DNA from: MPNP01 sp026709725
GTDB taxonomy: Bacteria > Pseudomonadota > Alphaproteobacteria > Rhodobacterales > Rhodobacteraceae
NCBI GenBank assembly: GCA_965200805.1
Contig: OZ241384.1
Location: 992,001-1,056,000 of the forward strand
Direction: 5' to 3'
Length of the DNA stretch: 64,000 nucleotides
Shown: one piece after another, positions 26,155 through 34,797 of the stretch
Layout: each line of letters opens with the position of its first letter
Numbering within the stretch: the stretch's first letter is position 1
Notes under the pieces: model-generated
Told to the model about the DNA's origin: nothing
The model's database searches: none
The model's input: only the letters and a program-made list of their open reading frames with translations
Made by a program: the position numbers and the translations under genes

Positions 26155-26814
26155 TCATGGGTGCGCGGTCCGGTTCCCGCCGGGTCCGGGAGGTGGTGGA
26201 TCTGTGCCGATCCCGGCATGCGGGGTCTGCAGTGCGGCATAATCCTCCGGCGTGTCGATATCCGTGTAAAAGCCGGCGGAATCAAGCGGCAGGGCGTTCA
26301 CAAGATCCGGGTTGGATCGCGTGAATTTCCTGCATCCGGGCTGCGTGCCCCGAGCAAGGATGCGGGCACGCAAACTGTGCGGGATGATAATCGGATTCCC
26401 GCGGTGCACACCATTGTGGGGGATGGAAATCCGGCGGGTGTCGGCCCTGTTGTGTGCTGCCATCAGGGCACCAATGTCCGCAGGGGTCAGCAGGGGCTGA
26501 TCGCCGAGACCGATCAGGGTCGCCGAGGCTTCTGCGGCAGCGGCAAGCCCTTTTGCCACCGAAGACTGCTGACCCGTACTGTAATTTTCGTTGTGCAGGT
26601 ATCGGAGAGACAGGCCCGCCAGCGCCGCCCTGATTCGGTCAGCGTCAAAACCGGTGACGACCCACAGATGGGGGCCAACGGCAGCCAGGTAGGTCCTGGC
26701 AACATGGCGGATTACCGGTCGACCGGCCCAATCCAGCAACAATTTGTTTTGCGATCCCATCCTGCGGGACAGACCTGCTGCCAGCAGGATGACATTGAAA
26801 TCAACTGCTGTCAC
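26155..26814 (-). CDS. mocA: Molybdenum cofactor cytidylyltransferase (MocA-like)
   Basis: Nucleotidyltransferase that converts Mo-molybdopterin to the MCD cofactor used by CO and xanthine dehydrogenases. The N-terminal NTP-binding motif LLAAGLSRRMGSQNKLLLDW and the metal motif GLGDQPLLT are clear. PHNGVHRGNPIIIP and DIDTPEDYAAL follow the family pattern. I choose GTG 26814, overlapping the end of the preceding XdhC gene by 14 bases; the frame is open to 26856. It is the last gene of the cox operon, which fits the MCD cofactor of CoxL. Confidence 0.85.
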   Translation of the reverse strand: MTAVDFNVILLAAGLSRRMGSQNKLLLDWAGRPVIRHVARTYLAAVGPHLWVVTGFDADRIRAALAGLSLRYLHNENYSTGQQSSVAKGLAAAAEASATLIGLGDQPLLTPADIGALMAAHNRADTRRISIPHNGVHRGNPIIIPHSLRARILARGTQPGCRKFTRSNPDLVNALPLDSAGFYTDIDTPEDYAALQTPHAGIGTDPPPPGPGGNRTAHP

Positions 26815-27586
26815 TTCGCTTGACCGGACCGCGACGAACAAGTGTGACCTCGGCAAGAATGGACAGAGCGATCTCCTCGGGTGTCACGGCACCAATGTCC
26901 AGCCCCGCCGGGGCCGATACAGATGCAATCCGCTCCTCGCTGAAATCCGCCTTGCGGAGATGAACCGAGAGTTTGGCGTATTTTCGGGCACTCCCCACAA
27001 AGGCAACACCATCGGAGCGGGCAGCGAGGGCCGAACGCAGGGCCTGGAGATCACCGCGGCCCTGGGTGGTGATCACAATGAAACGAAAGCGGTCTGCATC
27101 CGGGCTTTCGTCCAGGTCACGTCGGATGGCCCACTGGAATTTCGGGGCGATCTGCGCCAGCGCCCCGGCAACAGGGGACTTGCCGAGAATCACGAGTTCG
27201 GGCATCGGCAGACACGGCTCGATGAAGATCTCCACCGAGCCCTGAGATGGGCAACTGCTCCGGGCATACAGAACACCATCCGATTCTTCACCAGGATTGA
27301 CACCCAGGGTCGAGAGATGCTCTTCTGGAGCAACAGAGATCAATTGCGGAGTGCCTGAATCCATGGCCAGAAGCGCGCCCCTTTTGACAGCACCGTGCGT
27401 GCATTCGCCACCGAGGAACCCCCGCTCAATGGATCCATCCGCACCGATCAGGGCCTTTGCTCCCGGTTTGGCCGCCGTCGCGCCGGCGGTGCGGATGATT
27501 GTCGCAAAAGCAAAGGGCTGGTTGCTGTCACTGAATTCCTGAATGATTTCAGCCATATCCGAGGGAAGGATTTTGGTCGCACTCAC
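26801..27586 (-). CDS. coxF: XdhC/CoxF-family maturation protein
   Basis: A 261-residue protein of the XdhC/CoxI family that handles molybdenum cofactor sulfuration or delivery for molybdenum hydroxylases. The N-terminal section (FAFATIIRTAGATAAKPGAKALI...GFLGGECTHGAV) and the C-terminal Rossmann-like part (PELVILGKSPVAGALAQIAP, AGLDIGAVTPEEIALSILAEV) are visible. The usual GGC is GGEC here. It overlaps coxE by four bases and mocA by 14. The CoxF assignment rests on position. Confidence 0.8.
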   Translation of the reverse strand: MSATKILPSDMAEIIQEFSDSNQPFAFATIIRTAGATAAKPGAKALIGADGSIERGFLGGECTHGAVKRGALLAMDSGTPQLISVAPEEHLSTLGVNPGEESDGVLYARSSCPSQGSVEIFIEPCLPMPELVILGKSPVAGALAQIAPKFQWAIRRDLDESPDADRFRFIVITTQGRGDLQALRSALAARSDGVAFVGSARKYAKLSVHLRKADFSEERIASVSAPAGLDIGAVTPEEIALSILAEVTLVRRGPVKRSDSS

Positions 27587-28767
27587 AGACGGACGAGCCT
27601 CCGTTCCAATGCAGCAAGATCATCAAGCGTATTGGCGGGTGCAAAGAGATCAAGAGACGGCAGGGCTGCGGCCATACCTGCGGCAACGGGTTGATAGTCC
27701 TGCCATCCCCTGAGCGGATTGAGCCACACAATCCGGCAGCCACGTTTGCGTAATTTTGCCAACGCCGCCTCCAGAATTGCAGGGGGCGACGTATCAAAAC
27801 CATCCGAGAACACGATCACGACAGTTCGGCCATTGACAAGGCTGCGCGCATAGGTCCGGGCAAAATGTCCCAGACACTCCCCGATCTTTGTTCCGCCTCC
27901 AAATCCATCAGCCATTAATGACATGCGTCCAATGGCGCGCATGGCATCCTTGTCACGCAACGCTTCAGTGACCCGAACAAGCCGGGTATGAAACAGATAG
28001 GAATCAGCGGCAGGATTGGCGCGCATCAGCCCGGCGATGAAAGCCAGAAAGACCCGGGCATAGACCTGCATGGATCCTGAAACATCGCAGAGAGTCACGA
28101 TGAAGCGCTCACGCTCCGGTCGGAATTTGCGGATCAGGTGGATTGGCTCACCACCCGTGGCAAGATTGCGGCGTATCGTGCGGCGGAAATGCAGGCCCAT
28201 GCCCTTCCGGCTTGCAACCCGGCGCCGCGACAACCGGTCGCGCAACGCAGACCCAAGACGACGGGCAACCGCTTCTGCCTCGGCAATGTCAGCGGCATCG
28301 ACCAGATCACGCAGATCGCATTGATGCAGATTGCGGGCAGCGGTCGCTGACAACTGGCCCTGGCCATCACCTGCGGACTCTTCCTGACCGTCATCGGGAC
28401 TCGTCAGATGCCCCGGACTTCTCTGATCGATTTCCGCTGTCCGACGGGATGTCCTGACAGAATCAGAACCTGTGGGTGAATCCGATTTTGGCACGACCTT
28501 TTGCCGGACACGTCCCATATTCATCCAGTAGGCGTCAAAAAGCGCGTCAAAACGCCTCACCTCATCGTGACACCCTGTACAGACCGCCCGCAACGCAGCG
28601 CGGGCCAGCCGGGGACTCGAAGCATCCAGATGTGTCAATGCACAAAGTGCCATTTTGGTTTGCTGCACGCCCAGCCGGAGACCGCCATCACGCAGATGGG
28701 CCATGAATCCAGCCATCCGTGCAGCAGGGCCCGGATCCCGCGCAGCAAAGCGCGTCACCCGGCTCAT
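27583..28767 (-). CDS. coxE: CoxE-like von Willebrand factor A protein
   Basis: A 394-residue cytoplasmic protein with a VWA domain in its C-terminal half. The MIDAS motif D-x-S-x-S appears as LCDVSGSMQVYARVFLAF, and FSDGFDTSP follows. CoxE works with the MoxR-type ATPase CoxD in maturing the CuSMoO2 active site of CO dehydrogenase. It overlaps coxD and coxF by four bases each, the same order as in characterised cox clusters. Confidence 0.88.
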   Translation of the reverse strand: MSRVTRFAARDPGPAARMAGFMAHLRDGGLRLGVQQTKMALCALTHLDASSPRLARAALRAVCTGCHDEVRRFDALFDAYWMNMGRVRQKVVPKSDSPTGSDSVRTSRRTAEIDQRSPGHLTSPDDGQEESAGDGQGQLSATAARNLHQCDLRDLVDAADIAEAEAVARRLGSALRDRLSRRRVASRKGMGLHFRRTIRRNLATGGEPIHLIRKFRPERERFIVTLCDVSGSMQVYARVFLAFIAGLMRANPAADSYLFHTRLVRVTEALRDKDAMRAIGRMSLMADGFGGGTKIGECLGHFARTYARSLVNGRTVVIVFSDGFDTSPPAILEAALAKLRKRGCRIVWLNPLRGWQDYQPVAAGMAAALPSLDLFAPANTLDDLAALERRLVRL

Positions 28768-29639
28768 GCCGCATTCCCAACGAGTCGCACGGCGACCTCG
28801 GGAGGGATTTGCGACCGATCCAATTGCGTTTTCAGCAAGGCCAGCATTGATTGATGCAGGGCCACCGGATCATCAGTCAGATCTGCGACACCAAGTCCGA
28901 TGAGTGCAGCGGCAAAATCGAGAGTTTCGGCAATGCCCGGGACCTTCTCAAGCTCTTCCTTGCGAAGATTTTGAACAAACCTGACAATCTGGTCTGATAA
29001 GTTGAACTCGATATCCGGGCAATTCGCACGAAGGATCGCCAATTCTGTCGCACGGTCCGGATAGTCCACATAGACATAGAGACACCGGCGCCGAAGGGCA
29101 TCGGACAAATCGCGTGTGCCGTTGGAAGTGAGAATGACAACAGGAATCGATTTTGCAGCGATTGTGCCAAGTTCGGGTATTGTGATCTGATACTGGGCCA
29201 GGATTTCCAGCAGGAAAGCCTCAAATTCCTCATCGGCACGATCAATTTCATCAATGAGAAGAACCGGTGATGTGTCCTGGGTGATGGCCTGCAGCAGGGG
29301 ACGCTCAAGGAGATAGTCCCGGGAGAAGATTCGTTCCTCCACCACTCTCCCCGACTCACCCGCTTCGGACGCCGCGCGGATCGCCAGGAGCTGGCGCTGG
29401 TAGTTCCACTCGTAGATGGCCTGTGTTGAATCAATGCCTTCATAGCACTGGAGCCGAAGCAGGCTGGTCTTCTGCACCGCGGCCAGAACCTGCGCCAGTT
29501 CTGTCTTGCCAACACCCGCAGCACCCTCGACCAGCAAGGGTCGTTCGAGCGAGAGAGCCAAATGCAATCCGACGGCCAAGTCGTCAGTGGCAACATAATT
29601 CTGTTCGGCAAGGGCCAGTTGCAAAGCAGTCCAAGTCAT
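28764..29639 (-). CDS. coxD: CoxD-like MoxR AAA+ ATPase
   Basis: A 291-residue AAA+ ATPase. Walker A is LLVEGAAGVGKTE, Walker B VLLIDEIDRAD and sensor 1 VVILTSNGTRDLSDALRRRC. In carboxydotrophs CoxD partly unfolds apo-CO dehydrogenase so that sulfur and copper can be inserted. The start is set at ATG 29639, 48 bases after the coxL stop; an upstream ATG at 29663 is possible. Confidence 0.9.
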   Translation of the reverse strand: MTWTALQLALAEQNYVATDDLAVGLHLALSLERPLLVEGAAGVGKTELAQVLAAVQKTSLLRLQCYEGIDSTQAIYEWNYQRQLLAIRAASEAGESGRVVEERIFSRDYLLERPLLQAITQDTSPVLLIDEIDRADEEFEAFLLEILAQYQITIPELGTIAAKSIPVVILTSNGTRDLSDALRRRCLYVYVDYPDRATELAILRANCPDIEFNLSDQIVRFVQNLRKEELEKVPGIAETLDFAAALIGLGVADLTDDPVALHQSMLALLKTQLDRSQIPPEVAVRLVGNAA

Positions 29640-29687
29640 GCCGGTGCCGCAGGTCAGGAGCACACAGAACTGTGCATCCCGGAGGGT

Positions 29688-32105
29688 TCAGCTGTGCAGC
29701 CCCAGATCATGTGCCGTCTGCCAGATCCGCCAGTGATCATGCGGCATGTGCGCATGTCGAAGACCAAAGGTCCGGAAGGCATCATGCACGGCATTCGAGA
29801 GGCACGGAACGCCGCCCACATGGGGACTCTCTCCGACTCCCTTGGCACCGATTGGGTGATGGGGGCTTGGTGTGACAGTATGGTCCGTCTCGAAATTGGG
29901 AACTTCCCAGGCGGTCGGCAGGAAAAAATCCATCAGGGTGGCTGTCTTCACATTCCCTTCCCTGTCATAGGCAATCTCCTGGCCGAGAGCAACAGCGAGG
30001 GCTTCAGTCAGGCCGCCATGGACCTGGCCTTCGATGATCATCGGGTTGATCCGTGTGCCGCAGTCATCAAGGGCATAGAATCGCTGGATGTCAACCTCCC
30101 CGGTATCAACATCAATATCCATGACGCAGATATAGGCTCCGAACGGGTAGGTCATATTGGGCGGATCGTAATAGCTCACAGCTTCGAGACCCGGCTCGAT
30201 TCCGGGGATGGCCTGATTGTAGGCGGCGTAGGCAATATCCTTCATCGTCTTGAATTTTTCGGGTGCACCCTTCACCACAAAACGGTCAACGTCAAATTCG
30301 ACATCATCGTCATGCACCTCAAGAAGATAGGCTGCGATCATCTGTGCCTTGGCACGGATCTTGCGACCCGCCAGCGCTGTTGCGGCACCAGCCACCGGTG
30401 TGGAACGGGATCCGTAGGTTCCAAGACCATACGGCGCCGTATCCGTGTCGCCCTCCTCAATTGTGATGCTGGCTGCCGGGATCCCTGTCTCTGTCGCCAG
30501 AATCTGGGCAAAGGTTGTCGCATGCCCCTGTCCCTGGGAAATCGTTCCGAGGCGGGCGATCGCCGAGCCTGTGGGATGAATGCGGATTTCGCAACTGTCA
30601 AACATGCCCATTCCGAGAATGTCACAGTTCTTGACAGGACCCGCCCCGACAATCTCGGTGAAAAAACTGAGGCCGATACCCATGAGCTTGCGGGTCTTGC
30701 CTGCATTGAATTCCTCCAAGCGCCTGGCCTGGGCTGCGCGCATCCCCTCATAATCAACCGCCGCGAGCGCCTTGTCCCAGGCCGTCTGGTAATCGCCGCT
30801 GTCATATTCCCAGCCCAGTGCCGATGTGTAGGGAAACTGCTCCTTCCGGATAAAGTTCTTCCGGCGCAATTCGGCAGCGTCCATGTCAAGCTCAATGGCC
30901 AGAACCTCAATCATGCGCTCGATGAAATACACCGCCTCGGTGACCCGGAAGGAACAGCGATAGGCCACACCACCCGGCGCCTTGTTGGTGTAGACACCAT
31001 CCACACCAAGATAGGCAACGGGAATATCATAGGATCCGGTGCAGATATTCATGAAGCCGGCGGGAAACTGTGTCGGGTCCGCACACGCATCAAAGGCTCC
31101 GTGATCGGCCGTGACATGGCAATGCAGCCCGGTGATTCTGCCGTCCCTGGTGGCACTGATCCTACCGCGCATCCAGTAATCGCGGGCGAAGGATGTGGCC
31201 ATCAGGTTCTCCATCCGGTCCTCGATCCATTTCACCGGCTGACCGGTGACAATGGATGCCACGATGGCACAGACATAACCGGGATAGACGCCAACCTTGT
31301 TGCCGAATCCGCCACCGATATCAGGAGAAATGACACGGATGTTGTGCTCTTCGATCCCGGAGAGCAGCGACGCGACCGTGCGCACAACATGGGGTGCCTG
31401 GAATGTTCCCCAAACCGTCAGTTTGCCATTGACCTTGTCCATCGATGCAACGGTGCCACAGGTCTCAAGCGGACAGGGATGGGTCCGGTGATAGTAGACC
31501 ATCTCCTCAGCCACCACCGCTGCCTCATCCATCACCTGGAGTGTTGCCGGCTCATCACCCACTTCCCACTTGAAAATATGGTTGGGATGGGTCCGCGGAC
31601 CATGGGCACCCGGGGCATCGGGGTCGAGATCGTCCCTGAGGACGACCTCTGACTTCAATGCGGCAAAGGGGTCGACAAGAACCGGGAGTTCTTCATACTC
31701 GACCTCAACCAGCTCAACAGCATCCGCCGCAACATAACGGTCCTTCGCGACAATAAAGGCCACCTCCTGTCCCTGGAACAGAACCTTCCCGTCGGCCAGA
31801 ACCATTTGCTTGTCACCGGCCAGTGTTGGCATCCAGTGCAGATTCAGCGGCTCAAGATCCCTGGCCGTCAGGACCGCGATCACACCGTCAAGGGCCATTG
31901 CAGCCTCTGTGTTGATGGATTTGATCCTGGCATGCGCATAGGGCGAGCGGACGAAATCCCCGAACAGCATCCCGGACAGTTTCATGTCATCGATATAGTT
32001 GCCCCGACCTTGGGTGAAGCGGGCATCTTCAACACGCTTTCGGGCGCATCCAAGACCGGCAAGGGCGTCAATGCGGCTTTCCCGTGTCACAACTTCGGCA
32101 TTCAT
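29688..32105 (-). CDS. coxL: Form I carbon monoxide dehydrogenase large subunit CoxL
   Basis: Catalytic molybdenum-copper subunit (805 residues) oxidising CO to CO2. The decisive motif is AYRCSFR with Cys384, the copper-binding Cys that defines form I CODH; form II enzymes have AYRGAGR. The catalytic Glu region GAKGVGESPHVGG is present, as are QGQGHATTFAQ and other MCD-binding segments. ATG 32105 overlaps the coxS stop by four bases; the open frame upstream belongs to coxS. With CoxM and CoxS it forms the (LMS)2 complex, which in characterised form I CODHs associates with the inner side of the cytoplasmic membrane. Confidence 0.96.
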   Translation of the reverse strand: MNAEVVTRESRIDALAGLGCARKRVEDARFTQGRGNYIDDMKLSGMLFGDFVRSPYAHARIKSINTEAAMALDGVIAVLTARDLEPLNLHWMPTLAGDKQMVLADGKVLFQGQEVAFIVAKDRYVAADAVELVEVEYEELPVLVDPFAALKSEVVLRDDLDPDAPGAHGPRTHPNHIFKWEVGDEPATLQVMDEAAVVAEEMVYYHRTHPCPLETCGTVASMDKVNGKLTVWGTFQAPHVVRTVASLLSGIEEHNIRVISPDIGGGFGNKVGVYPGYVCAIVASIVTGQPVKWIEDRMENLMATSFARDYWMRGRISATRDGRITGLHCHVTADHGAFDACADPTQFPAGFMNICTGSYDIPVAYLGVDGVYTNKAPGGVAYRCSFRVTEAVYFIERMIEVLAIELDMDAAELRRKNFIRKEQFPYTSALGWEYDSGDYQTAWDKALAAVDYEGMRAAQARRLEEFNAGKTRKLMGIGLSFFTEIVGAGPVKNCDILGMGMFDSCEIRIHPTGSAIARLGTISQGQGHATTFAQILATETGIPAASITIEEGDTDTAPYGLGTYGSRSTPVAGAATALAGRKIRAKAQMIAAYLLEVHDDDVEFDVDRFVVKGAPEKFKTMKDIAYAAYNQAIPGIEPGLEAVSYYDPPNMTYPFGAYICVMDIDVDTGEVDIQRFYALDDCGTRINPMIIEGQVHGGLTEALAVALGQEIAYDREGNVKTATLMDFFLPTAWEVPNFETDHTVTPSPHHPIGAKGVGESPHVGGVPCLSNAVHDAFRTFGLRHAHMPHDHWRIWQTAHDLGLHS

Positions 32106-32596
32106 TGTGCAACCTCCCCCTCTTCGTTCATATCCCTGGCCGCAGCCATGATGGATTTGACGATGTTTTGATAGCCGGTGCAACGACAGATATTGCCAGC
32201 CATGCCAAATCGCACCTCTTCTTCAGTCGGGTTGGGAATTTCCTCAAGCAGTTTTGCCGCCCGCATGATCATGCCGGGGGTGCAGTACCCGCACTGCAAT
32301 CCATGATGTTCCCTGAACGCTTCCTGCAGGCTGTGGAGGCTGTCGGGAGTTCCCAGCCCCTCAATGGTCCTGACATCGGCACCGTTGGCCTGCCCGACAA
32401 ACACAGTGCAGGATTTGACGGATTTGCCATCAAGCGTCACCGTACAGGCACCGCAATGCGAGGTCTCACAACCGATGTGGGGGCCGGTAATATCCAGTCG
32501 GTTGCGCAGGGAGTGAATCAGCAGCTCCCGTGGCTCGGCCTCAAACTCCGCCGTACTGTCATTGACGGTCATGGTGATCTTGATTGTCTTCGGCAT
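32102..32596 (-). CDS. coxS: Carbon monoxide dehydrogenase small subunit CoxS (2Fe-2S)
   Basis: A 164-residue iron-sulfur subunit with two 2Fe-2S clusters: the plant-type motif GCETSHCGACTV with C62 from GKSVKSC, and the C-terminal CGYCTPG ... CRCTGY. It moves electrons from the Mo-Cu site to FAD in CoxM. ATG 32596 is preferred over 32614. Coupled to coxL by a four-base overlap. Confidence 0.95.
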   Translation of the reverse strand: MPKTIKITMTVNDSTAEFEAEPRELLIHSLRNRLDITGPHIGCETSHCGACTVTLDGKSVKSCTVFVGQANGADVRTIEGLGTPDSLHSLQEAFREHHGLQCGYCTPGMIMRAAKLLEEIPNPTEEEVRFGMAGNICRCTGYQNIVKSIMAAARDMNEEGEVAQ

Positions 32597-32610
32597 GATC
32601 CTGGCCTCCC

Positions 32611-33465
32611 TCAACTCCGCGACCAGGCCAGTTCAATGGCTCGACGCAGGATTACAGCAGCGACATGACGCTTGAAATCAACCGGACCACGATTGTCCTC
32701 GACAGGCTCGGTATCGCCCAACATGGCCGTTGTGGCAGCGTGAATGTCCTGTTGACCAACCGCTGTTCCAGCCAGAGCTGCAGAGGCCCCTGCGGACAGG
32801 ATCGGTGTGTCACCCAGATTTGTCATTGCGATGGAAGCCCGTGAACAGGCGTCACCCTCCCTGACGATCTGGACAGCGGCGGCGGCAGTGGCATAGTCGC
32901 CAATCTTGCGTTTTTGCTTGACATAGGCATGCCCGCCCTCGGGAGCGGCAAACGAGACGGCAGTCAGGACTTCGTCATCGCCGCGCTTTGTCATGTAGGG
33001 CCCTTCATAGTAGTCCCGTGCAGCCACTGTTCGCTCGCCACTGGCAGAGACAAGGGTGAAATCGGCATTGAGGCACTGCATCAGGGCAGGCATGTCATTG
33101 CCGGGATCGCCATTTGCCACATTGCCACCAAGAGTTCCCATTGACCGGACCTGCGGGTCTGCGATCTGCAGGGATGTTTCACGCATGATCGGTGCGGCGG
33201 CCGCAAGCGCATCGCTCTGTATGATTTCATTTTGAGTGGTCATGGCCCCGATGACGATTGTGCCATTCCCGATCTCAATGCCACCCAGCCCATTCACATC
33301 CTGAAGGTCGATGAGATGCGGGACTTCAGCCATGCGCAGCTTCATCATCGGGATCAGGCTGTGTCCGCCCGCCAGAACACGTGCGTCGTCCCCGTAGGTC
33401 TCCAGTATGTCGAGAACTCCCGCCATGTCCCTGGGGCGATGATAGTCAAACGCTGCCGGGATCAT
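32611..33465 (-). CDS. coxM: Carbon monoxide dehydrogenase medium subunit CoxM (FAD)
   Basis: A 284-residue flavoprotein with the FAD motif AGGHSLIPMMKLR (about residues 32-44) and the second motif TLGGNVANGDPGNDMPA, both typical of CO dehydrogenase medium subunits. It passes electrons from CoxS to quinone. First gene of the operon, order coxM-S-L-D-E-F-mocA. The start MIPAAFDYHRP at 33465 matches the family and has AGGAGG shortly upstream. Confidence 0.94.
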   Translation of the reverse strand: MIPAAFDYHRPRDMAGVLDILETYGDDARVLAGGHSLIPMMKLRMAEVPHLIDLQDVNGLGGIEIGNGTIVIGAMTTQNEIIQSDALAAAAPIMRETSLQIADPQVRSMGTLGGNVANGDPGNDMPALMQCLNADFTLVSASGERTVAARDYYEGPYMTKRGDDEVLTAVSFAAPEGGHAYVKQKRKIGDYATAAAAVQIVREGDACSRASIAMTNLGDTPILSAGASAALAGTAVGQQDIHAATTAMLGDTEPVEDNRGPVDFKRHVAAVILRRAIELAWSRS

Positions 33466-33505
33466 TTCATATCCTCCTCTATGAAAATGCTCCTGATGGT
33501 CTGCA

Positions 33506-33521
33506 GACAATAAAAATTGTC
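33506..33521. promoter_or_regulatory. Inverted repeat upstream of coxM
   Basis: GACAAT-AAAA-ATTGTC, a perfect 6-bp inverted repeat centred about 48 bases before the coxM start, in an AT-rich strip beside a 6-A run. It could be an operator or overlap the promoter; no regulator gene is adjacent. Confidence 0.4.
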
Positions 33522-34797
33522 ACAGAAAAAAGCAAGGCTCTTATGTCGTGTTCGTCCGCGCACCGAAACCGGATCGGGCCTATAAGTGCATCGCAGATGG
33601 CGCTCTTGCATTCGGGCTGTTCAGATAGGCCACCCGAACACTGCACATCCCACGGTTGGGGACAGGAGACCGCATGCGCCTTCTGGATTGATCGCGCATG
33701 CACCGGGAGACGATCCTCTGCCATTTCAGCCCGGAGCTCACAGAGTCTGCAGTCGATCCCGTTGCTTTCGGTGTGGGCAGGCCGTTTCCGGCGGCGTCCG
33801 TCCCCTGCCGGTGCTTCCTGGATTGCAGACATGCCGACCGGTTGGCATGCAGCGGTCCGGAGAGGATACGGATGCATGTCCGGAGGCTGAGCAAGAGCAT
33901 GGGTCGGAACGATATCATTCTCCCTGCCAAATCCTTCCGACTTAAGCGAAATTGTAACGGTTCAGGTTCCTGTTCGGCACTCCCGACCCGAAAGGCGGCT
34001 CAGGACATCGCAAGCCGCCCTGCATGTTCGTCCGGTGGGCGTCTCCAGCAGGGTTCAGCCCTGCCTGCGGGCCGTGTCCAGCACGGTCCGCAGTACCGCA
34101 TGATGCCGGGAAAAAGGAATTTACTGCCCTGACAGACGAGGAAGCGGCCCGTATCGAAGGGACTTGCCGCAACGCATTCACCGGGGGGTGAGGCTGGGTT
34201 TTCGCCGCGGAGTCCCGCTGGGATTTGAGCCCGTTTGGACGACCGGGACAAATGGGCGGGGATGATTGGGACCGTGCCCGCGGCAGAAAGCTCATCATGA
34301 AATCAATCAGGGGCGATTGGGAGTCGGTGGCTTGGTTGCCGACCTCTGGGTCCCCAACTCGCGGTGACGCCTGGAAGAGGCGCAACCGTCTCCGGTCTTC
34401 CGGTGCCGGGGGTCAGTTGGCACCACCGCAGAGTGGGGAATCGTTGTGCGTAAGGTGTCCGCAAAAATGCATCCGAGCGGATGTCGAAAGGGTCAACCGG
34501 TGCAGGGAGCGGGATTGTGTCCGAGTCTGCAATAAGCGAAGGCGGCCTGCACAAGCCGCCTTCGTCAATCACCTGAAGGGAGGAAGAGATGGTGATCTTG
34601 GAGTCCCATTTATCATAAGGGATTCTGATTGCAAGTATAAATTTCCCTTATGGCAAGATTCTTGCCATGAATTCGGTAAATTTCATAAAACTGTCATGTT
34701 TTAAGATGGTTGTATTCGGCTATGCAGGCTCATTGAGAGAATCGATGGCACATGACGTGCAGGGATGAAGCCAGAGCAGGTCCGTGTCGGCAGGTGT
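33522..34797. other. 1.3-kb interval without a supported gene
   Basis: Open frames on both strands lack domains and show no codon preference like that of the neighbours. Notable structures are a 10-bp perfect hairpin at 34537-34564 (CGAAGGCGGC, 8-base loop) and an AT-rich strip at 34600-34720 containing the palindrome ATGGCAAGATTCTTGCCAT. The same strip has inverted CATAAGGGA/TCCCTTATG. It lies after the gltB stop and upstream of the cox operon, so it may hold distal regulatory sites or a decayed gene. Confidence 0.5.

Noticed and set aside
29562..31652. A 696-codon open frame antisense to coxL
   Set aside because: It is the mirror of a strongly conserved gene with biased codon use; it has no recognisable domain, and the coxL frame carries all catalytic motifs.
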